Part shown: one piece after another, positions 39,940-48,388 of the stretch
Numbering within the stretch: the first letter of the stretch is position 1
Layout of the letters: each line of letters starts with the position of its first letter
Position numbers and translations under genes: made by a program
Notes under the pieces: generated by a model
What the model saw: the letters and a program-made list of their open reading frames with translations, nothing else
The model's database searches: none
Told to the model about the DNA's origin: nothing
DNA from: Nocardiopsis sp. NRRL B-16309
GTDB taxonomy: Bacteria; Actinomycetota; Actinomycetes; Streptosporangiales; Streptosporangiaceae
Reading direction: 5' to 3'
Assembly: GCF_001279585.1 (NCBI RefSeq)
Contig: NZ_LGEC01000082.1
Coordinates: 1-59,122 of the forward strand
DNA: 59,122 nucleotides

Positions 39940-42372
39940 TCAGAGCGCGTTGGTGAACGCGGCGGCCAGCGGGCCGGCGACCGAACCGCCGCCGCCACCG
40001 CCCTCGACCACGATCGCGAAGGCGACGTCGCCCTTGTAGCCGACCATCCAGGCGTGGGTGGGCAGCTCGTCGTCCTCGCCCTCGGGCGTGCCGAACTCGG
40101 CGCTGCCCGTCTTGCCGTACACCTCGCCCTGGAATCCGGCGTCCTTGGCGGTGCCGTCGGTGACCACCGACCGCATCATCGGCCGGATGGCCTCCGCGTT
40201 GGCGATGGGCCTCGGCTCGGGCAGCCCTTCGCTCGCGGGCTCGGTCACCAGCACGGGGTGGCGCCACGAGCCGTCGGCGATCGCGGCGGGCACCGTGGCC
40301 ATGTGCAGCGGCGAGCTCAGGACCTGGCCCTGACCGATGCTCTGCGCGCCCAGCATGGTGTCGCTGTCCACGGCGGGGAAGGTCGGTTCGAGGGCGGGAA
40401 CGCCGATGTCCATCGGTGCGTTCATCCCGAACTGCTCGGCGCTGGCCTGCAGGGTGTCGGAGGACAGCCGCTGCCCGACCTGGTCGACCAGTGCGGTGTT
40501 GCAGGAGGTCGCGAACGCCTCGGTCACCGTCTGCGCGCCGTACTCGCCGTCGCCCGCGTTGACGAAGTTCCAGCCGCCCAGGTCGTACTCCTTGGGGCAG
40601 TTCATCGTGGTGTCCGCCGTCATGCCGTTGTCCAGCAGCGAGCTGTAGCTGATGATCTTGAACGCCGACCCCGGCGGGTACTGGCCCTCGAAGGCCCGGT
40701 TGAAGCCGCCGGGCACGTTGGCCAGCGCGAGGATCTCGCCGGTGGACGGGCGCACGGCCACCATGCCCACGTCGTCGCTGGAGTCGATGACGGCGTTGGC
40801 CGCGGCGTTCTGGACGCCCATGTCGATGCTCGTGACGACGTCCTCGCCGTCGGAGCCGTCCAGGGTCGTGACCGTGTTCTCCTCGGTGACCTCCACCGAG
40901 TCGGGGTCCTCTGCCTGCTCGGCGTCGACCACCACGATGGTCGTGGCCGCCTCGCCGGCGAGCTGTTCCTCGTAGGTGCGCTGGAGCCCGGTGGCGCCGA
41001 CGGTGTCGCCCACGTTGTACGCCGGGCCGAGCCGCTCGACGTCCTCCTCGGTCGCCTCGCCCAGGGAACCGACGATCATCTGCAGGGACCCGGAGACGTT
41101 CGGATCGTCCAGGCGGGTGCCGTCGGCGGCCAGGATCTGTCCGCGTTCGCCCCACACGGTGGTGCGGGCCAGCACCTGGCCCTCGCCCAGGCCGGGGTAG
41201 GCCGCCTCGGGGGAGAACTCCACCAGCCACTCGCCGTCCTGGCGGACCAGGGGAAGCTCGCCCTCCCAGCCCCAGTCGTCGGCGTTGGCCAGGGAGACCG
41301 TCACCTCGTAGGGGGCGGAACCGGTGTCGCCCTCGGCGGTCGGCTCCCCGACGGTGACGGCCACGCCCTCCACGCCCAGACCGGTGTCGATGCCGCCCAG
41401 GACCGCGGCGGGGTCGTCGCCGGTGGTGACGGCGGCCATGCGCTCGTAGTCCTGGTCGTTCCACGCGGCGGCGTAGGCGGCCGTGGCGTCACCGGGCTCG
41501 GGCATGGTCAGGACGTACCAGGAGACCCCGCCGCCGATGAGCGCCAGGACGACCGCGCCCGCGACGGCGCCGATGACCAGCCCGCGCCGGGACCTGCGGG
41601 CCGGCGGGCGGGGCGGGAGGTTCTGGCCACCGGGGCCACCGGGGCCACCGGGGCCTCCTGGGCCACCGGTGTCGCCGGGCCCGCTGTAGAGGTACTCGAA
41701 GCCGTCGGGGCGCTCGCCGGGCGCACCGGCCGCGGCGTGCTCGTACTCCCGCGGCCCGCTGTCGGGCACGGGTCGGCTGAAGGGTTGGGGAGCGCCGCCG
41801 GGATAGGGGGTCTCGCCCTGGTGGGCGGTTTGGCCGGGGTAGGGGTCGTCCCACGACTCGGCTTCGGGGCCCTCCTCGCGTGAGGGCGCGCTCCAGGACT
41901 CGTGCGGGGGCAGGGCGCCGTCGGGTCCGCTCGCGGAGGGCACGGGGACCTCCCACGCGTCGTCGGCGATGGGTGCGCCGTACCGCGGGGGCGCGGGGTG
42001 CTGTCCGGGGGCTCCGTGGTCGGCGGGGCCGCCGTAGCCACCAGGGGCGTGGGGCTGGTCAGGCGTCGCGGGGGCGTGTCCGCCCGACGCGTGGGGCTGG
42101 GCGGGCGTTCCGTACTCACCGGGGCCGCCGGTGTGGTCGGTGGAGCCGTCGGGGTGCGGGGTCCACGACGGCTGCTGTTGGGGGGCGGACGGGGCGGAGT
42201 CCGTGGGGCGCGGGTGCGCGTAGCCAGGGCCCTCGGCGCCGGTGGGGCGGGCGCTCTCGGGACGCTGGGGAATGCGATAGGGGTTCTCCGGGCGCGTGCC
42301 GGGTCTCGGGGGCTCACCCGAACCGGGGATCGGCCCGGAGGAATCCGGCTGCCGGGGGGACCGTTCGTCCAC
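39940..42372 (-). CDS. Penicillin-binding protein with MecA_N domain and long disordered N-terminus
   Basis: A peptidoglycan DD-transpeptidase of 810 residues. Residues 1-255 are cytoplasmic and disordered, rich in Pro, Gly, His and Glu. They end in a Gly-Pro run (GGPGGPGGPGGPGG) and a basic RRSRR stop. One membrane helix (about 262-286) is followed by an NTF2-like MecA_N domain (about 290-410), a linker and dimerisation region, and the transpeptidase with SxxK (GSAFK, Ser ~567), SxN (TSCNTAL, ~621) and KTG (YGKTGSAEF, ~753). This resembles the penicillin-binding lipoprotein Rv2864c of Mycobacterium, but here the protein is membrane-spanning. GTG 42372 is chosen because AAGGA lies 9 bases upstream; ATG 42399 has no ribosome binding site. 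Confidence 0.9.
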   Translation of the reverse strand: MDERSPRQPDSSGPIPGSGEPPRPGTRPENPYRIPQRPESARPTGAEGPGYAHPRPTDSAPSAPQQQPSWTPHPDGSTDHTGGPGEYGTPAQPHASGGHAPATPDQPHAPGGYGGPADHGAPGQHPAPPRYGAPIADDAWEVPVPSASGPDGALPPHESWSAPSREEGPEAESWDDPYPGQTAHQGETPYPGGAPQPFSRPVPDSGPREYEHAAAGAPGERPDGFEYLYSGPGDTGGPGGPGGPGGPGGQNLPPRPPARRSRRGLVIGAVAGAVVLALIGGGVSWYVLTMPEPGDATAAYAAAWNDQDYERMAAVTTGDDPAAVLGGIDTGLGVEGVAVTVGEPTAEGDTGSAPYEVTVSLANADDWGWEGELPLVRQDGEWLVEFSPEAAYPGLGEGQVLARTTVWGERGQILAADGTRLDDPNVSGSLQMIVGSLGEATEEDVERLGPAYNVGDTVGATGLQRTYEEQLAGEAATTIVVVDAEQAEDPDSVEVTEENTVTTLDGSDGEDVVTSIDMGVQNAAANAVIDSSDDVGMVAVRPSTGEILALANVPGGFNRAFEGQYPPGSAFKIISYSSLLDNGMTADTTMNCPKEYDLGGWNFVNAGDGEYGAQTVTEAFATSCNTALVDQVGQRLSSDTLQASAEQFGMNAPMDIGVPALEPTFPAVDSDTMLGAQSIGQGQVLSSPLHMATVPAAIADGSWRHPVLVTEPASEGLPEPRPIANAEAIRPMMRSVVTDGTAKDAGFQGEVYGKTGSAEFGTPEGEDDELPTHAWMVGYKGDVAFAIVVEGGGGGGSVAGPLAAAFTNAL
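41627..41672. repeat. 9-bp GGGGCCACC-like repeat in the PBP gene
   Basis: Several in-frame 9-bp units encode the Gly-Gly-Pro run just before the membrane helix of the penicillin-binding protein. Such a run is prone to slippage. Confidence 0.6.
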
Positions 42373-42411
42373 GCCTGACCGTCCTTCGTAGAGATCCATG
42401 GAGAGACCAGA

Positions 42412-42445
42412 ATGCCCCACTCCCACCGCGGTGGGAGTGGGGCAT
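42412..42445. promoter_or_regulatory. 34-bp perfect palindrome upstream of the PBP gene
   Basis: Bases 42412-42428 and 42429-42445 are exact inverted repeats (17 + 17). The element is 40 bases upstream of the PBP GTG and 314 bases downstream of the ferredoxin reductase stop, which has its own hairpin. It may be an operator for a dimeric regulator or an RNA hairpin in the PBP leader. Confidence 0.55.
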
Positions 42446-42705
42446 CGTGGTCGAGGGCCGGCGTGGCGGTCGCCTCTCGGCGCGGGGCACAACGGGGCTC
42501 CTGGCCGTACGGTCGACCACCCCGGAAGGTGGTCGCCGGACGCGGTATTCCGCGAAGGCAATAGTTGAGGCCCGGGGGACACTTGCTACCACACCGACCA
42601 ACAGTGACTCTAACTCATCGGGCCGGGCCGTTGTTCCTGTGCCGGGGAGTAAGTCGCATGCGCAATCTCACGGTGGATTCGAGCACCGGTCAGGGAACAC
42701 GGGAA
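42446..42705. other. Remainder of the gap between PBP and ferredoxin reductase genes
   Basis: About 260 bases, less GC-rich than the surroundings, with no supported gene. A short open frame from 42658 runs into the terminator hairpin and was rejected. The PBP promoter must lie here, but no clear -35/-10 pair is seen. Confidence 0.4.
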
Positions 42706-42737
42706 GGCCGGTCCCGCAGAGGGGCGCGGGACCGGCC
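42706..42737 (-). terminator. Hairpin after the ferredoxin reductase gene
   Basis: Perfect 12-bp arms (42706-42717, 42726-42737) with an 8-nt loop, 22 bases beyond the stop. Confidence 0.75.
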
Positions 42738-42758
42738 GGGAAGCACGCGCGCCGGACG

Positions 42759-44123
42759 CTAGTCCTGGCGAGCGATGCTGGTCTGCTCCTCGCGGGTGCG
42801 CAGCTTGAGGCGCTTGCGGCCGCGCTCGGCGCCGAGCTCCTCCTCCTTGGCCTCGATCCGCTGCCAGCCCTCCCAGGTCGTGTAGCCCACGCCGCGCTCG
42901 GCGAGCAGGGACCGGAAGGCGACCGGGTCGGGCTCGGCCGCGGGGGTGAAGGACTCGCGGTCGGCCACCAGGTTGGTGATGGTCTCCAGGGCGTCGCCCT
43001 TGGTGTGGCCGATGAGGCCCACGGGGCCGCGCTTGATCCAGCCGGTGGCGTAGACGCCGTCGACGGGCTCCTCGTCCAGGTCCAGGACCCGGCCCTCGGA
43101 GTTGGGGACGATCCCGCGGTCCTCGTCGAAGGGCAGGTCGGCCAGGGGCGAGCCCAGGTAGCCGATGGCGCGGTAGACGGCCTGGACCTCGTGGTCGACG
43201 TACTCGCCGGTGCCGCGGACGGACCCGTCGCCCTGGAGCTCCATGCGCTCGGTGCGCAGCCCGGTGACCCGGTCCTCGCCCAGGATCTCCACGGGCCCGT
43301 GCAGGAAGTGCAGGTGCAGTCGGCGCTCGGCGCCGCGCGGGTCGCGGATGGCCCAGTTCTGCAGGACCTTGACGTTGGTCTTGACCTGGTTGGACTCCTC
43401 GCACGCCTGGAGGCTGCCCTCGTCCATCTCGAAGTCCTCGGGATAGACGATGACCTCCACGCCGGGCTGCTTGTCCAGCTCGCGCAGCTCCATCGGGGTG
43501 GCCTTGCACTGGGCGATGCCGCGCCGGGCGAACACGTGGACGTCGGTGATCTGCTTGGCGCGCAGGCCCTCGTACACGTTGTCGGTGATGTCGGTGCTCA
43601 GCAGGTCGTCGGCGTCCTTGGCCAGGATGCGGGCGACGTCGACGGCGACGTTGCCCGCGCCGATGACGGCGACGCTGGTGCCGTCGACGTGCCAGGACGG
43701 GGAGACGTCGGGGTGGGAGTCGTACCAGAACACGAAGTCGGCGGCGCCGTGGCTGCCGGGCAGGTCGACGCCGGGGATGTCCAGCGGCCGGTCACGGTCG
43801 CTGCCGGTGGCGAAGATGACGGCGTCGTAGTGGTGGCGCAGGTCCTCCAGCTTGAGGTCCACGCCGTACTCGACGTTGCCGTAGAAGGTGATCTCCGGCT
43901 TGTCCAGGATCTTGTGGAGGGCCCCCTGGATCTGCTTGATCCGCGGGTGGTCCGGGGCCACGCCGTAGCGGACCAGTCCGTAGGGGGCGGGCAGCTTGTC
44001 GAGGATGTCGATGCTGACGGACGTGCCGCACGCGGACAGGGTCTCGTCCTTGGTGAGCAGGTCCGCGGCGTAGATTCCCGCGGGGCCCGCACCCACGATT
44101 CCCACTCGCAGTGGTCGCGTCAT
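42759..44123 (-). CDS. Ferredoxin-NADP+ reductase, adrenodoxin reductase type (FprA-like)
   Basis: A 454-residue two-dinucleotide-binding flavoprotein. The FAD site is VGIVGAGPAGIYAADLL at the N-terminus, followed by APYGLVRYGVAPDHPRIK, typical of the adrenodoxin reductase/FprA group. The NADP site is VAVIGAGNVAVDVARIL near 150, and ATGWIKRGPVGLIGHTKGDA near 355. It moves electrons between NADPH and ferredoxin. An iron box in its promoter suggests induction on iron starvation, when it could serve ferric-siderophore reduction or iron-sulfur maintenance. ATG 44123 has GGAG 7 bases upstream; an ATG at 44162 would overlap the iron box. Confidence 0.93.
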   Translation of the reverse strand: MTRPLRVGIVGAGPAGIYAADLLTKDETLSACGTSVSIDILDKLPAPYGLVRYGVAPDHPRIKQIQGALHKILDKPEITFYGNVEYGVDLKLEDLRHHYDAVIFATGSDRDRPLDIPGVDLPGSHGAADFVFWYDSHPDVSPSWHVDGTSVAVIGAGNVAVDVARILAKDADDLLSTDITDNVYEGLRAKQITDVHVFARRGIAQCKATPMELRELDKQPGVEVIVYPEDFEMDEGSLQACEESNQVKTNVKVLQNWAIRDPRGAERRLHLHFLHGPVEILGEDRVTGLRTERMELQGDGSVRGTGEYVDHEVQAVYRAIGYLGSPLADLPFDEDRGIVPNSEGRVLDLDEEPVDGVYATGWIKRGPVGLIGHTKGDALETITNLVADRESFTPAAEPDPVAFRSLLAERGVGYTTWEGWQRIEAKEEELGAERGRKRLKLRTREEQTSIARQD

Positions 44124-44160
44124 CGCACAGCTCCAAGTCTTCGCGCCAGGGTCGGACGCC

Positions 44161-44179
44161 ATTGGTAAGGCTTGCCTAA
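44161..44179. promoter_or_regulatory. Iron box before the ferredoxin reductase gene
   Basis: On the minus strand TTAGGCAAGCCTTACCAAT matches the 19-bp DtxR-family consensus at 14 positions. A TAGATT -10-like hexamer overlaps its upstream edge on the same strand, fitting repression by blocking the promoter. Confidence 0.65.
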
Positions 44180-44205
44180 TCTATCCGGTGCTGCCACCGG
44201 GAAAA

Positions 44206-44222
44206 CCTACTATAATGGTAGG
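44206..44222. promoter_or_regulatory. Imperfect palindrome containing TATAAT
   Basis: CCTACTATAATGGTAGG has 5-bp inverted ends around an AT-rich centre, rare in this GC-rich sequence, 27 bases from the iron box. The TATAAT reads on the plus strand, where no gene follows within 1 kb. It may be a second operator. Confidence 0.35.
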
Positions 44223-44433
44223 CAATCCTGGAGCCGACCCCAGGGGGACGCATCCGGGCCGCGACCGGCGTCCGCGGCGGATTCCCAGGTGGCGCCGTGC
44301 TTTCGGCTGTCCGGGAAGGCCCCGCGCGGACCCTCACGCAGGGGTCAACGCTCTGTCATGGGCGATTCAGGCCCGAGTTGACTGTGGGGAAAGTCACCGT
44401 CACCGTGCGGGCGCCGACCGGGCGCACGATCCG

Positions 44434-45126
44434 TCACGCGTCCCGGCGCTGCTCCAGCTCGGCCTTGACCGAGGCGGCGAAGCGGGGGACCTGCTCCTGG
44501 CCGGAGAGCTTGGCGATCGCCGACATCACCGCGTCGGTCGCCTCGCGGCGCGGGCGCGCCTTGTGCGCCAGGCCCTTCCACGGTGACAGGTCCACGGGTT
44601 CGCCGAAGCGCACGCCCACGCGGTTGAGGGAGGGGATCCGGCGCCCGGAGGGCAGGATCCGCTCGGCCCCGGCCAGCGCCACCGGCACGACCGGAGCGCC
44701 CGAGGTCAGCGCCAGCCACGCCAGCCCGGTCTGGCCCCGGTACAGCCGCCCGTCGGGGGAGCGCGTCCCCTCCGGGAAGATCCCGAAGACCTCGCCGCTG
44801 TCGAGGACCGCGAGGCTGTTGTCCATCGCCTCCTGCGCGCTCTGGCCGGGGCGGCGGTCCACCGCCAGCTGGCCGAAGGAGCGCAGTAGGGCGGTCAGGG
44901 CCCGCTTGGGCAGCGTCGCCTCGTCGAACAGCTCCTGCTTGGCGATGAAGCGGACCTGTCGGGGGCAGGCGACACCGATGAAGAGCGGGTCGATCAGCGC
45001 CAGGTGGTTGGCGGCCAGGATGACCGGCCCCCGGCGGGGGACGTGGTGCGCGCCCTCGACCCGCTGGGGCCAGACCAGTCGGCTCGCCGGCGCGACCACG
45101 ACCTTGGCTGCTCCGTACAGTGTCAC
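44434..45126 (-). CDS. plsC: 1-Acyl-sn-glycerol-3-phosphate acyltransferase family protein
   Basis: 230 residues. The acyltransferase motifs are in order: NHLALID (the NHx4D catalytic site, about 40-46), the FIAKQELF region, FPEGTRS (about 117, phosphate binding) and VVPVALAG. It adds an acyl chain to lysophosphatidate in phospholipid synthesis; close relatives also act on other lipid acceptors. No strong membrane helix is present, so it is probably membrane-associated. GTG 45126 has AAGGGG about 8-9 bases upstream. It stands alone. Confidence 0.92.
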   Translation of the reverse strand: MTLYGAAKVVVAPASRLVWPQRVEGAHHVPRRGPVILAANHLALIDPLFIGVACPRQVRFIAKQELFDEATLPKRALTALLRSFGQLAVDRRPGQSAQEAMDNSLAVLDSGEVFGIFPEGTRSPDGRLYRGQTGLAWLALTSGAPVVPVALAGAERILPSGRRIPSLNRVGVRFGEPVDLSPWKGLAHKARPRREATDAVMSAIAKLSGQEQVPRFAASVKAELEQRRDA

Positions 45127-45369
45127 GATGCTTCGCCCCTTCTTCTCGGGTGGGTCCGTGGGTGACGCGGACTCCCGGGGCTCATCCGCGGTCCGTCGGC
45201 ACCGAGCTTATCGGGGCCGCGGAGCGGGTGGCCGGGCCGAGGTCGGCCCGATCTCCTTCGCCGGAACACTGCCGTGACGTGGGCCACACGCGATAGTCTT
45301 CTGGTCTAGACCTTTGGCGCGGGTCAGAGGTCCTCATCACGCGCTCCGAAGCGAGGAAGAACGGCAGCC

Positions 45370-46023
45370 ATGGGCAAACTCGTCGACGTCAGTCACCAAG
45401 TCAGCGATGGGATGATCACGTACCCGGGCATCCCCGAACCGGCGATCGAGGAGGGCTCGACCGTGCCCGGTTCCGCGCCGGGCCTCGGTGTGAGCAGCGG
45501 CCGGGTCGAGATGGTCGGCGCCACCGGCACCTACGTGGACATGCCCGCGCACCGCTACCGCGACGGCGCGGACCCGGCCGACCTGGACCTGGAGCGCGTC
45601 GCCGACCTGCCGGGGACCGTGGTCGAGGCCACCTCCTCCCGGCAGATCGGCCCCGAGGCCTTCGCGGGCCTGGACCTGCGCGGACGCGCCGTCCTCATCC
45701 GCACGGGGTGGGACCGCAACTGGCGCACCGAGGCCTACGGGAGCGACGACCACCCGCACCTGACCGAGCTCGCGGCCAAGACGCTCGTCGAGGGCGGCGC
45801 GGTGCTCGTGGGCATCGACGGCGTGGGGGTGGACGACACCTCGCCGTCGGCCGAGGGGGCGCGGCCCGCCCTGGCGGTGCTCCTGGCGGCGGGCGTTCCG
45901 GTCGTCTCGCACCTGTGCCTGCTCGACCGGTTGCCCAGGGACGGCTTCCGGTTCTTCGCGGTTCCGGCCAAGATCCGCGGCATGGCGGCCTTCCCCGTGC
46001 GGGCCTTCGCCGTCGTGGACTGA
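45370..46023 (+). CDS. Cyclase family protein (kynurenine formamidase-like) with altered metal site
   Basis: 217 residues of the Cyclase/KynB fold (VDVSHQVSDGMITYPGIP at the start, AVLIRTGWDRNW, GIDGVGVD, PVVSHLCLLDRLPRDGFRF). The family metal motif HxGTHxDxPxH appears here as ATGTYVDMPAH: the first two histidines are Ala and Tyr, while Asp, Pro and the last His remain. The protein may therefore lack the usual Zn/Mn hydrolase activity or use another metal geometry. GAGGAAG lies about 11 bases before ATG 45370. Neighbours give no pathway. A formamidase or polyketide-cyclase role should not be assumed. Confidence 0.85.
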   Translation: MGKLVDVSHQVSDGMITYPGIPEPAIEEGSTVPGSAPGLGVSSGRVEMVGATGTYVDMPAHRYRDGADPADLDLERVADLPGTVVEATSSRQIGPEAFAGLDLRGRAVLIRTGWDRNWRTEAYGSDDHPHLTELAAKTLVEGGAVLVGIDGVGVDDTSPSAEGARPALAVLLAAGVPVVSHLCLLDRLPRDGFRFFAVPAKIRGMAAFPVRAFAVVD

Positions 46024-46225
46024 TCCCGCGGGCCACGAGGGCACCCGAGGCCACCGGGGTACCGGCGGTCAACGGGGCATCGCGGGCCACCATGGCACCG
46101 CAAGCCACGGAGGCACCGCAGGTCACCGCGGGCCACGAGGGCGCTGCGGGCGACCAGGGCGCTGCGGGCGACCAGGGCGCCGCGGGTCCGCGCTCCGGTC
46201 CCGGCGGCGGCCGGGGCCGGGGCGC
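46024..46225. repeat. Degenerate short repeats including an exact 18-bp tandem pair
   Basis: The 202-base gap is built of related GC-rich 15-18-bp units. GCGCTGCGGGCGACCAGG occurs exactly twice (46141-46158, 46159-46176). One frame reads as collagen-like Gly-x-y, but it has no start or ribosome binding site, so I regard it as non-coding. Confidence 0.6.
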
Positions 46226-48334
46226 TCACAGGTCGGCGTCGACGTCGCCCTGGGCCCGGCGCCGCTCGCGCTGGGCCCGGCGCTCGGCCTCCAGCCGCGC
46301 CGAGCGCTCGTCCTGGGCGACCGCACTGGTCATCGCGTTGGACAGGGCGTGCAGTTCCATGTTGATCCGCGGGTAGGCGGTCAGCCTCGGCAGTGCGCCC
46401 AGCCGCGGTGTGCGACGCTCCTCCATCGAGGCGATCAGCTCCCGCAGGGCCAGGTCCACCCGCTGCAGGGTGATCGTGCCGACCTCCGCGGGCCTGTCCA
46501 GCGCCAGGGCCGACAGCGCCAGGTAGCCCGTGCGCTGGGTGGCCACCACGACCGGCCACAGGGGCTGGGTGGACGAGCTCCGGGGCACGTCCCCGAGCGC
46601 GCTCTCGTACACCCCGCGCAGGTTCACCAGGGCCGCCCGCATGTCCCGGCGCAGCCGGTAGCGGCGCTCGGGGCCGATGCTCACCTCCTGGTCCAGCACG
46701 GCCACCATGCACTCGCGCGCGGTCTCCAGCACCGCGACGATCGCCTGCGGCAGCCGCGTGGCCGAGGCCCTGCGCCACAGCAGCAGGGCGCCGGCCAGGC
46801 CGAAGACCGACCCCACCAGGGTGTCGATGATGCGCGCCCCGGCCAGCTCCTGCAGCTCCTGCGGCGCGGCCGTGTAGGACAGCAGCAGCGCCATCGGGGT
46901 GATGAGGATGGACGCGTAGAAGAAGTTGCGGCCCACCACGAGCTGGGTGAGCCCCATGAACAGCCCCGCCAGGAGCACCACACCGCTCACGGGGAGGCCC
47001 AGCGTGAGCAGGTAGGCGCCGATCACCACGCCGATCAGGGTGCCCAGGGAGCGCTGGACCGAACGGTTCATGGCCAGCACCACGGTCCCGCCCTGGAGCA
47101 CGGCGGTGGCGGTGATCGCCACCCAGTAGTAGTGGTCCAGGCCCAGCCACAGCCCGAACGCCCCCGCGGCCGTTACGGTGATCCACATCCGCAGCGCGGT
47201 CGGCCGTACGAGCGACTCCGGGCTCAGGCTGAAGCGCAGCGCGTCCCACAGGGCGGGATACCGGCTGTCGTGCAGGGTGTCCGTCCGCTCGTCGTCGGCG
47301 TCCCCGCCCGTGCGGCGGGCCGCCTGGGCGGCGCGGGCCAGGAGCCCGTACAGGCGCGACTCCAGCGACCGCGGACGCAGGCCCCGCCGCAGCTCGTCGA
47401 GTTCGTCGGGGTCGGGCGTGCGGTCGGGGACGGGCACCGCCCGGGCCATCCGGTCGGCGAAGTCGGCGGCGGCCTCGGGCAGGGGCGTGGTCCGGGCCAG
47501 GCACACCTGGGTCGTGGCCAGGTGGATGTCGGACACCCAGCGCAGCAGCGCGCGAAGCCGGGCGGCCTCGGGCGTGGAGCGGTAGCCGCGGGTCTGGGCC
47601 AGCAGGACGATGCGCCAGGCCTCGGCGACCGCCACCGACGCCTGGTGCTGGGCGTGGTCCAGCTCCGGGCGGCCCACCGCCCGCAGCAGGGCGGCCAGCT
47701 GCTTGAAGGCCCCCGACACGGCCCGGTACTCGGGGTGGCGTGCCCGCACGGGCGCCCCGGACATCGACACGGCCCAGCCCACGGCCGCGCCCAGCGCGGC
47801 CAGAGCGGCGTGCAGCGGGACGTCGGTCCATCCGCCGGGGGCGATGGTGGAGATGGCGCCCACCAGGACGAAGAACAGCGGGCCGGGCTTGTCCACGCGC
47901 CAGGCCGCGCACACCCAGGTGGCCACGCCCGCGGTGAGGCCGATCGAGACGACCGAGGCCCATGCCGACAGCGAGGAGGCCAGCGAACCGAAGGCCACGC
48001 TCGCCACGAACCCGAGCCCCACCAGGGCCAGGGCGGCGGAGCGGTAGGCGTAGGGCGTCTTCTTCTCGTAGAGCACCGTCATGGAGCCCAGTGCGGCCAG
48101 CGTGCCCAGCTGCGGCGTGAACAGCCAGGCCGCCAGTCCGAACGACAGCGCCATGGCGATGCTCGCCTGGACGGCCGTGGTCCAGGCCCACTGGCCGGAC
48201 TCCAACCCGAAGACCGCCTTGAGATCGACCCGGGGCTGGGGGCGCTGCGCCACCTGTACGCGCTCGGGTCCTTCGTCGGCGGAACCGCCCATCCTCATCG
48301 GGCCGGTCTCACCAGTGGTTCCCAGATCTCGCAC
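46226..48334 (-). CDS. FUSC family membrane protein
   Basis: 702 residues with two blocks of about five to six hydrophobic helices (about 45-185 and 385-525). Each is followed by a long helical cytoplasmic segment, the layout of FUSC/aromatic-acid-exporter-like (YccS/AaeB) proteins. Markers are ATAVLQGGTVVLAMNRSVQR and LGTLIGVVIGAYLLTL in the second block. The C-terminus is very basic and charged (RLEAERRAQRERRRAQG). It is a probable efflux or permeability protein of unknown substrate. GTG 48334 lies 7 bases after TAGGAT (48342-48347), suggesting a leaderless mRNA; an ATG at 48343 overlaps that hexamer. Confidence 0.86.
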   Translation of the reverse strand: MRDLGTTGETGPMRMGGSADEGPERVQVAQRPQPRVDLKAVFGLESGQWAWTTAVQASIAMALSFGLAAWLFTPQLGTLAALGSMTVLYEKKTPYAYRSAALALVGLGFVASVAFGSLASSLSAWASVVSIGLTAGVATWVCAAWRVDKPGPLFFVLVGAISTIAPGGWTDVPLHAALAALGAAVGWAVSMSGAPVRARHPEYRAVSGAFKQLAALLRAVGRPELDHAQHQASVAVAEAWRIVLLAQTRGYRSTPEAARLRALLRWVSDIHLATTQVCLARTTPLPEAAADFADRMARAVPVPDRTPDPDELDELRRGLRPRSLESRLYGLLARAAQAARRTGGDADDERTDTLHDSRYPALWDALRFSLSPESLVRPTALRMWITVTAAGAFGLWLGLDHYYWVAITATAVLQGGTVVLAMNRSVQRSLGTLIGVVIGAYLLTLGLPVSGVVLLAGLFMGLTQLVVGRNFFYASILITPMALLLSYTAAPQELQELAGARIIDTLVGSVFGLAGALLLWRRASATRLPQAIVAVLETARECMVAVLDQEVSIGPERRYRLRRDMRAALVNLRGVYESALGDVPRSSSTQPLWPVVVATQRTGYLALSALALDRPAEVGTITLQRVDLALRELIASMEERRTPRLGALPRLTAYPRINMELHALSNAMTSAVAQDERSARLEAERRAQRERRRAQGDVDADL

Positions 48335-48341
48335 GCTCACC

Positions 48342-48347
48342 ATCCTA
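48342..48347 (-). promoter_or_regulatory. -10 element, leaderless, of the FUSC gene
   Basis: TAGGAT on the minus strand, 7 bases before GTG 48334. Confidence 0.4.
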
Positions 48348-48388
48348 GACCGGCACGAACAGGGAGGTAGGGGACCACAGGGCCGCTA

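Noticed and set aside
42658..42762. 34-codon frame MRNLTVDSS...
   Set aside because: It runs through a perfect terminator hairpin and has no family likeness.
46024..46225. Collagen-like Gly-x-y reading frame
   Set aside because: No start signal; the pattern comes from short GC-rich repeats downstream of two genes.
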